From: Rubrivirga sp. SAORIC476
GTDB lineage: Bacteria; Bacteroidota; Rhodothermia; Rhodothermales; Rubricoccaceae
DNA length: 64,000 nucleotides
Reading direction: 5' to 3'
NCBI RefSeq assembly: GCF_002283555.1
Contig: NZ_MVOI01000003.1
Coordinates: 456,536-520,535, forward strand
Below the pieces are notes generated by a model that was given only the letters and a program-made list of their open reading frames with translations, was not told the DNA's origin and searched no databases. Both the position numbers and the translations under genes were made by a program. Shown piece after piece: positions 61,409 through 64,000 of the stretch; position 1 is the first letter of the stretch, and every line of letters starts with the position of its first letter.

Positions 61409-62455
61409 CTAGCGGAGCGCGGCCGTGACGGGCCCCTCCAGCGTCGCACGCAGGTCGAGGACGGCGTCGATGGCCGCCTGGACCGTCGGCCGCGCGTTGA
61501 AGATGGCGTCCGAGAACGGGCCCGGGATCGCCTCGATGGCCGCGATGGCGGCGTCGATCTCGGCGAGCACGCGCGCATCCAGGTCGGCGTCCACCTCCGC
61601 GACCAGATCCGTCAGGCCCGGGCCCGTCGCCCCGGCGTAATCGCCGAGGTACACGTTGCGGACGCTCCGGATGTTGTCGGCGAAGTCGGCCAGCGAGTTG
61701 CCGCTGAAGCGGGACTCCTCCTCGGCCGTCGAGCGGTCGCCGAACGGACCGCCCAGCTTGCCCGCGCCCACCTCGTCGGTGATGGTCACCAGGCCACCGA
61801 CCAACTCCTGCACCGCCGCGTTCTGGCTGACGTAGATGCTGCCCGACGTGCCCGCGTTCGCGATCTGGAGCGCGTAGCCGCCGCCGGTCGGGTTCCACAG
61901 GGTCGCCAGCGTCCCGGCATCGTCCCGCAGCACGGCCGTTGCCGAGACGAGGTACTGGACCTCACGGTCGGTGAAGTCGGCCGCCTGCTTGGTCCCGTCC
62001 TCTCCGTAGAGCAGGTACTCGATGGTGTGGAAGCCGCGGAGCGTCGCCTCCAGCCCGGCGACCGTCGCGGGGGTCAGGTCCGACGACGAGGCCAGCACGG
62101 CGTCGAGGTCGGTCCGGTTGACGGGCCAGCTGTCGAGCGACGGGTCCAGGCCCTCCGTGTCGACGGGTCCGAAGAGGAAGCCCTCCGAGAGCTCCCACGG
62201 GGCCCGCGTGTCGCGCCACTGCTGGCGGGCCGCCTCGAGCCGCCCCGCGCTGCGATCGTCCGCGAACGCACCGACGGCCGTCACGAGGTCGGCCGCCTCG
62301 GCGGCCAGGTCGGCGTAGGTGGCCGTGATCACGTCGGTGGCGACGTTGGAGAGAACCGGCGCGGCGTCGGACTCGCTCTCGGGACCGGTCGACGAGTCGC
62401 AGGCGGCGAGGGAGAGGCCGAGGGCGGCGACGAGGAGGGTGCGGGACAGGGTCAT
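61409..62455 (-). CDS. Imelysin family (peptidase M75-like) lipoprotein
   Basis: 348 residues. Signal MTLSRTLLVAALGLSLAAC (lipobox). Helical imelysin fold with the conserved GFHTIEYLLYG (GxHxxE), WPVNRTDLDA and repeated long helices. Imelysin proteins of this type (ICMP/IrpA) bind or help import iron rather than act as peptidases. It ends one base before the di-haem gene and starts 15 bases after the porin-like gene. Confidence 0.9.
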   Translation of the reverse strand: MTLSRTLLVAALGLSLAACDSSTGPESESDAAPVLSNVATDVITATYADLAAEAADLVTAVGAFADDRSAGRLEAARQQWRDTRAPWELSEGFLFGPVDTEGLDPSLDSWPVNRTDLDAVLASSSDLTPATVAGLEATLRGFHTIEYLLYGEDGTKQAADFTDREVQYLVSATAVLRDDAGTLATLWNPTGGGYALQIANAGTSGSIYVSQNAAVQELVGGLVTITDEVGAGKLGGPFGDRSTAEEESRFSGNSLADFADNIRSVRNVYLGDYAGATGPGLTDLVAEVDADLDARVLAEIDAAIAAIEAIPGPFSDAIFNARPTVQAAIDAVLDLRATLEGPVTAALR

Positions 62456-62469
62456 GGGGGTGGGATGGG

Positions 62470-63702
62470 TTAAAACTCGAAGCCGAGGCCGAGCGAGGCC
62501 GTGTTCTCGACACGGTCCTCCGTCGTCCCCAGCAGCCGGTGGCTCCAGTGCGCCTTCAAGACGACGGGGCCGACCGGGCGCCAGTTGAGGCCGGCGGTGT
62601 ACGTGGTGCGCTGCCAGCGCGGGTTGTCGAACACGTCGCCCGTGACGGACGCCATCGTGTCGTAGGTGTCGATCCGCCCGAACACGTCGAGGCGGTCGCC
62701 CACGCCGCCGAGCGACGGCACCAGCCGGACCAGGTCGACGCCAGCCTCGATGCCGGCCCCGTAGGCCTGGCTGCCGACGGGCGTCCGGCGCACGCCGAGG
62801 GCGTTGGGCAGATTGCGGTTGGCGCGCGACACGGCGTCGGCGTTGCCGAGCCAGCCGACGAGGGCCGCCCCGCGGACCGTCAGCGGACCGCGCTCGACCT
62901 GCCCGTGTACGTCCACGATGCCGACCACCGCCGAGCCCTCCAGGTCGGGCCGCGGCCGGTTGTCGGCGCTGTCGCCGACGTAGCCGCTCACGCCGACGCT
63001 CGTCTCGTCGGCCAGCGCCACGTCGAGGCGGGCGTGGACGGCGAGGTTCTCGGCGGTCACGGTCTCGAACCGGCTCTGCCCGCCCCGCTGGACCCAGTTG
63101 GCCGAGCTGAAGCCGCTCGAATCGAGCCCGTTGACGACGGACAGCACGTAGGCGAACGCGCCGGCCCGGCCGTACGCCTGGACGCCCACCTCGTACCAGT
63201 TGCTCGGGATCATCGTGGCCTCGGCCTCGGCCCGCGTCGTGGTGTAGTACTCGTTCGGCTCGTCGTTGACGGCCGCCAGGCCCATCGGCACCTTCACCTT
63301 GCCGACGCGGACGCCGAACGACGGGCGGACCGCGAAGTCGACGTTCAACTGCTCCAGCACGACCTCGCCGCCCGCTTCGATCTCCTGCTCGAACTCGCCG
63401 AACTCCTCCTGCACGTCGAACTCCAGCGTCGAGCCGGTGCCCGCGTGCTCGATCTCGAACTCGGCCCGCAGCGTCACGCGGTCGGCCAGGCGGACCGACG
63501 GGTAGAGCACCAGTCGCTCCACGTCCATCGCCGTCCGCCGCGCCGGGTCGGTGTCCCAGTCGTACGCCGCGTAGTTGACGACGCCGTAGCCGCGCACCTC
63601 GAAGCGTGCGGAGGACTCGGAAGCGACCGACGCGGTGTCGGCCGGGAGGCCCTGGGCGTGGGCGGCACTCGCCAGAAGGGCGAGCAGGAAGGCGGATCGC
63701 AT
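62470..63702 (-). CDS. Phosphate-selective porin-like outer-membrane protein (OprP/OprO type)
   Basis: 410 residues. Signal MRSAFLLALLASAAHAQ. Barrel pattern: long amphipathic strands (RFEVRGYGVVNYAAYDWD, RVTLRAEFEIEHAG, GVRVGKVKVPMGLAAVNDEP) and a terminal LGLGFEF ending in Phe. The phrase FRVGKVKVPMGL with NEYYTTTRAE resembles the OprO/P porin family. Encoded between a TonB receptor and the imelysin gene, so likely part of an iron or anion uptake set. Confidence 0.8.
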   Translation of the reverse strand: MRSAFLLALLASAAHAQGLPADTASVASESSARFEVRGYGVVNYAAYDWDTDPARRTAMDVERLVLYPSVRLADRVTLRAEFEIEHAGTGSTLEFDVQEEFGEFEQEIEAGGEVVLEQLNVDFAVRPSFGVRVGKVKVPMGLAAVNDEPNEYYTTTRAEAEATMIPSNWYEVGVQAYGRAGAFAYVLSVVNGLDSSGFSSANWVQRGGQSRFETVTAENLAVHARLDVALADETSVGVSGYVGDSADNRPRPDLEGSAVVGIVDVHGQVERGPLTVRGAALVGWLGNADAVSRANRNLPNALGVRRTPVGSQAYGAGIEAGVDLVRLVPSLGGVGDRLDVFGRIDTYDTMASVTGDVFDNPRWQRTTYTAGLNWRPVGPVVLKAHWSHRLLGTTEDRVENTASLGLGFEF

Positions 63703-63727
63703 GGTCGGGGTCGAGGAGAGAGGCAGG

Positions 63728-64000
63728 CTACCGGCCCAGGCGAGCGCGGAGACCGACCGTGACCGTCCGCGGGAGGCCCGGACGAAGGCCCGCCGGCCGA
63801 CGCGCCACCAGGTAGGCCTCGTCGGTCAGGTTGACGACGCGGCCCGTCAGCGACAGCCCGCCGGGGAGTGGGGCCTCGGCGACGAGGTCCAGGATGGCGT
63901 GCGCTCCGATCCGCTCGGTGTCCGGGATGGTCCCCTGCCCGGCGACGGCCCGCATGTCCGAGACGGCGTTGGCCAGCAATGCCAGCGCCCACCCGTCGCG
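63728..64000 (-). CDS. TonB-dependent receptor, C-terminal fragment
   Basis: Only the last 90 codons are in the window; the frame continues past the right edge. The end has the classic receptor C-terminus: LSLTGRVVNLTDEAYLVARR then PAGLRPGLPRTVTVGLRARL, with the N-L-x-D-x-x-Y turn and a final basic strand. Likely a siderophore or iron-chelate receptor, given the porin, imelysin and di-haem genes that follow downstream, but the substrate is unknown. Confidence 0.85.
   Translation of the reverse strand, partial: RDGWALALLANAVSDMRAVAGQGTIPDTERIGAHAILDLVAEAPLPGGLSLTGRVVNLTDEAYLVARRPAGLRPGLPRTVTVGLRARLGR

Noticed and set aside
58501-61428. A 975-codon plus-strand frame over nhaA and the di-haem gene
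   Set aside because: Antisense of two clearly recognisable families; low-complexity Arg/Ala/Gln translation.

Overview
Organism. The window is very GC-rich (about 70%). It has marks of the Bacteroidota/Rhodothermota side of the tree: DUF2480 and DUF4249-like proteins, OmpA proteins with PKD repeats, a two-component-propeller histidine kinase, a bactofilin/M23/AtpZ cluster, many secreted beta-barrels and Cys-anchored lipoproteins, and promoter-like boxes of the TAnnTTTG type. High GC together with this content suggests a Rubricoccaceae-like marine Rhodothermota bacterium. That placement is inference; no 16S rRNA gene is present.

Layout. 0-10 kb: lipoproteins, a TrmH-type tRNA methyltransferase, a CNB/CBS/DUF294 protein, an outer-membrane barrel, a uracil-DNA-glycosylase-like enzyme, an S66 carboxypeptidase and a lytic transglycosylase. 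10-19 kb: a signalling block, with a response regulator fused to a class III nucleotide cyclase (substrate-selecting residue of guanylate-cyclase type), a propeller histidine kinase, a small cyclic-nucleotide-binding protein, an AI-2E family transporter, a metallo-beta-lactamase-fold hydrolase and a CsbD-like stress protein. 19-23 kb: lipoproteins of visibly lower GC. 23-27 kb: acyl-CoA carboxylase beta subunit, M23/bactofilin/AtpZ and ribosomal protein S20. 27-34 kb: three OmpA-family proteins (two near-duplicates) and two duplicated lipoproteins. 34-38 kb: KamA, a TlpA thioredoxin and a D-Ala-D-Ala-ligase-like enzyme. 38.5-42.6 kb: five tandem paralogues of an unrecognised membrane family. 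42.9-48.6 kb: SDR, lipocalin-like proteins, DUF2480, cysteine desulfurase, a degenerate alpha/beta hydrolase, a GNAT and tRNA-Glu(CTC).

48.6-58.2 kb is the most interesting region, a nucleotide-signalling/defence-like island. It holds a membrane NAD-binding (TrkA-N) protein with a RyR domain; a divergent three-gene operon encoding a CARF (NE0113/Csm6-type) protein, a free-standing RyR domain and a TIR/NB-ARC/TPR protein; a degenerate 21-bp repeat tract; a soluble VirD4-like ATPase; and a protein joining a nucleoside-deoxyribosyltransferase-like domain to a probable STING domain. No CRISPR array, cas gene or CD-NTase is visible, so the source of any cyclic-nucleotide ligand is unknown. The combination is the best candidate here for an undescribed system. 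58.3-64 kb: NhaA antiporter, then an iron-uptake-like set (di-haem DUF1111 protein, imelysin, porin, end of a TonB-dependent receptor).

Genome style. Genes are tightly packed with many ATGA/GTGA overlaps. A palindrome with core CCTCGG-NN-CCGAGG recurs between genes, often where two genes converge.
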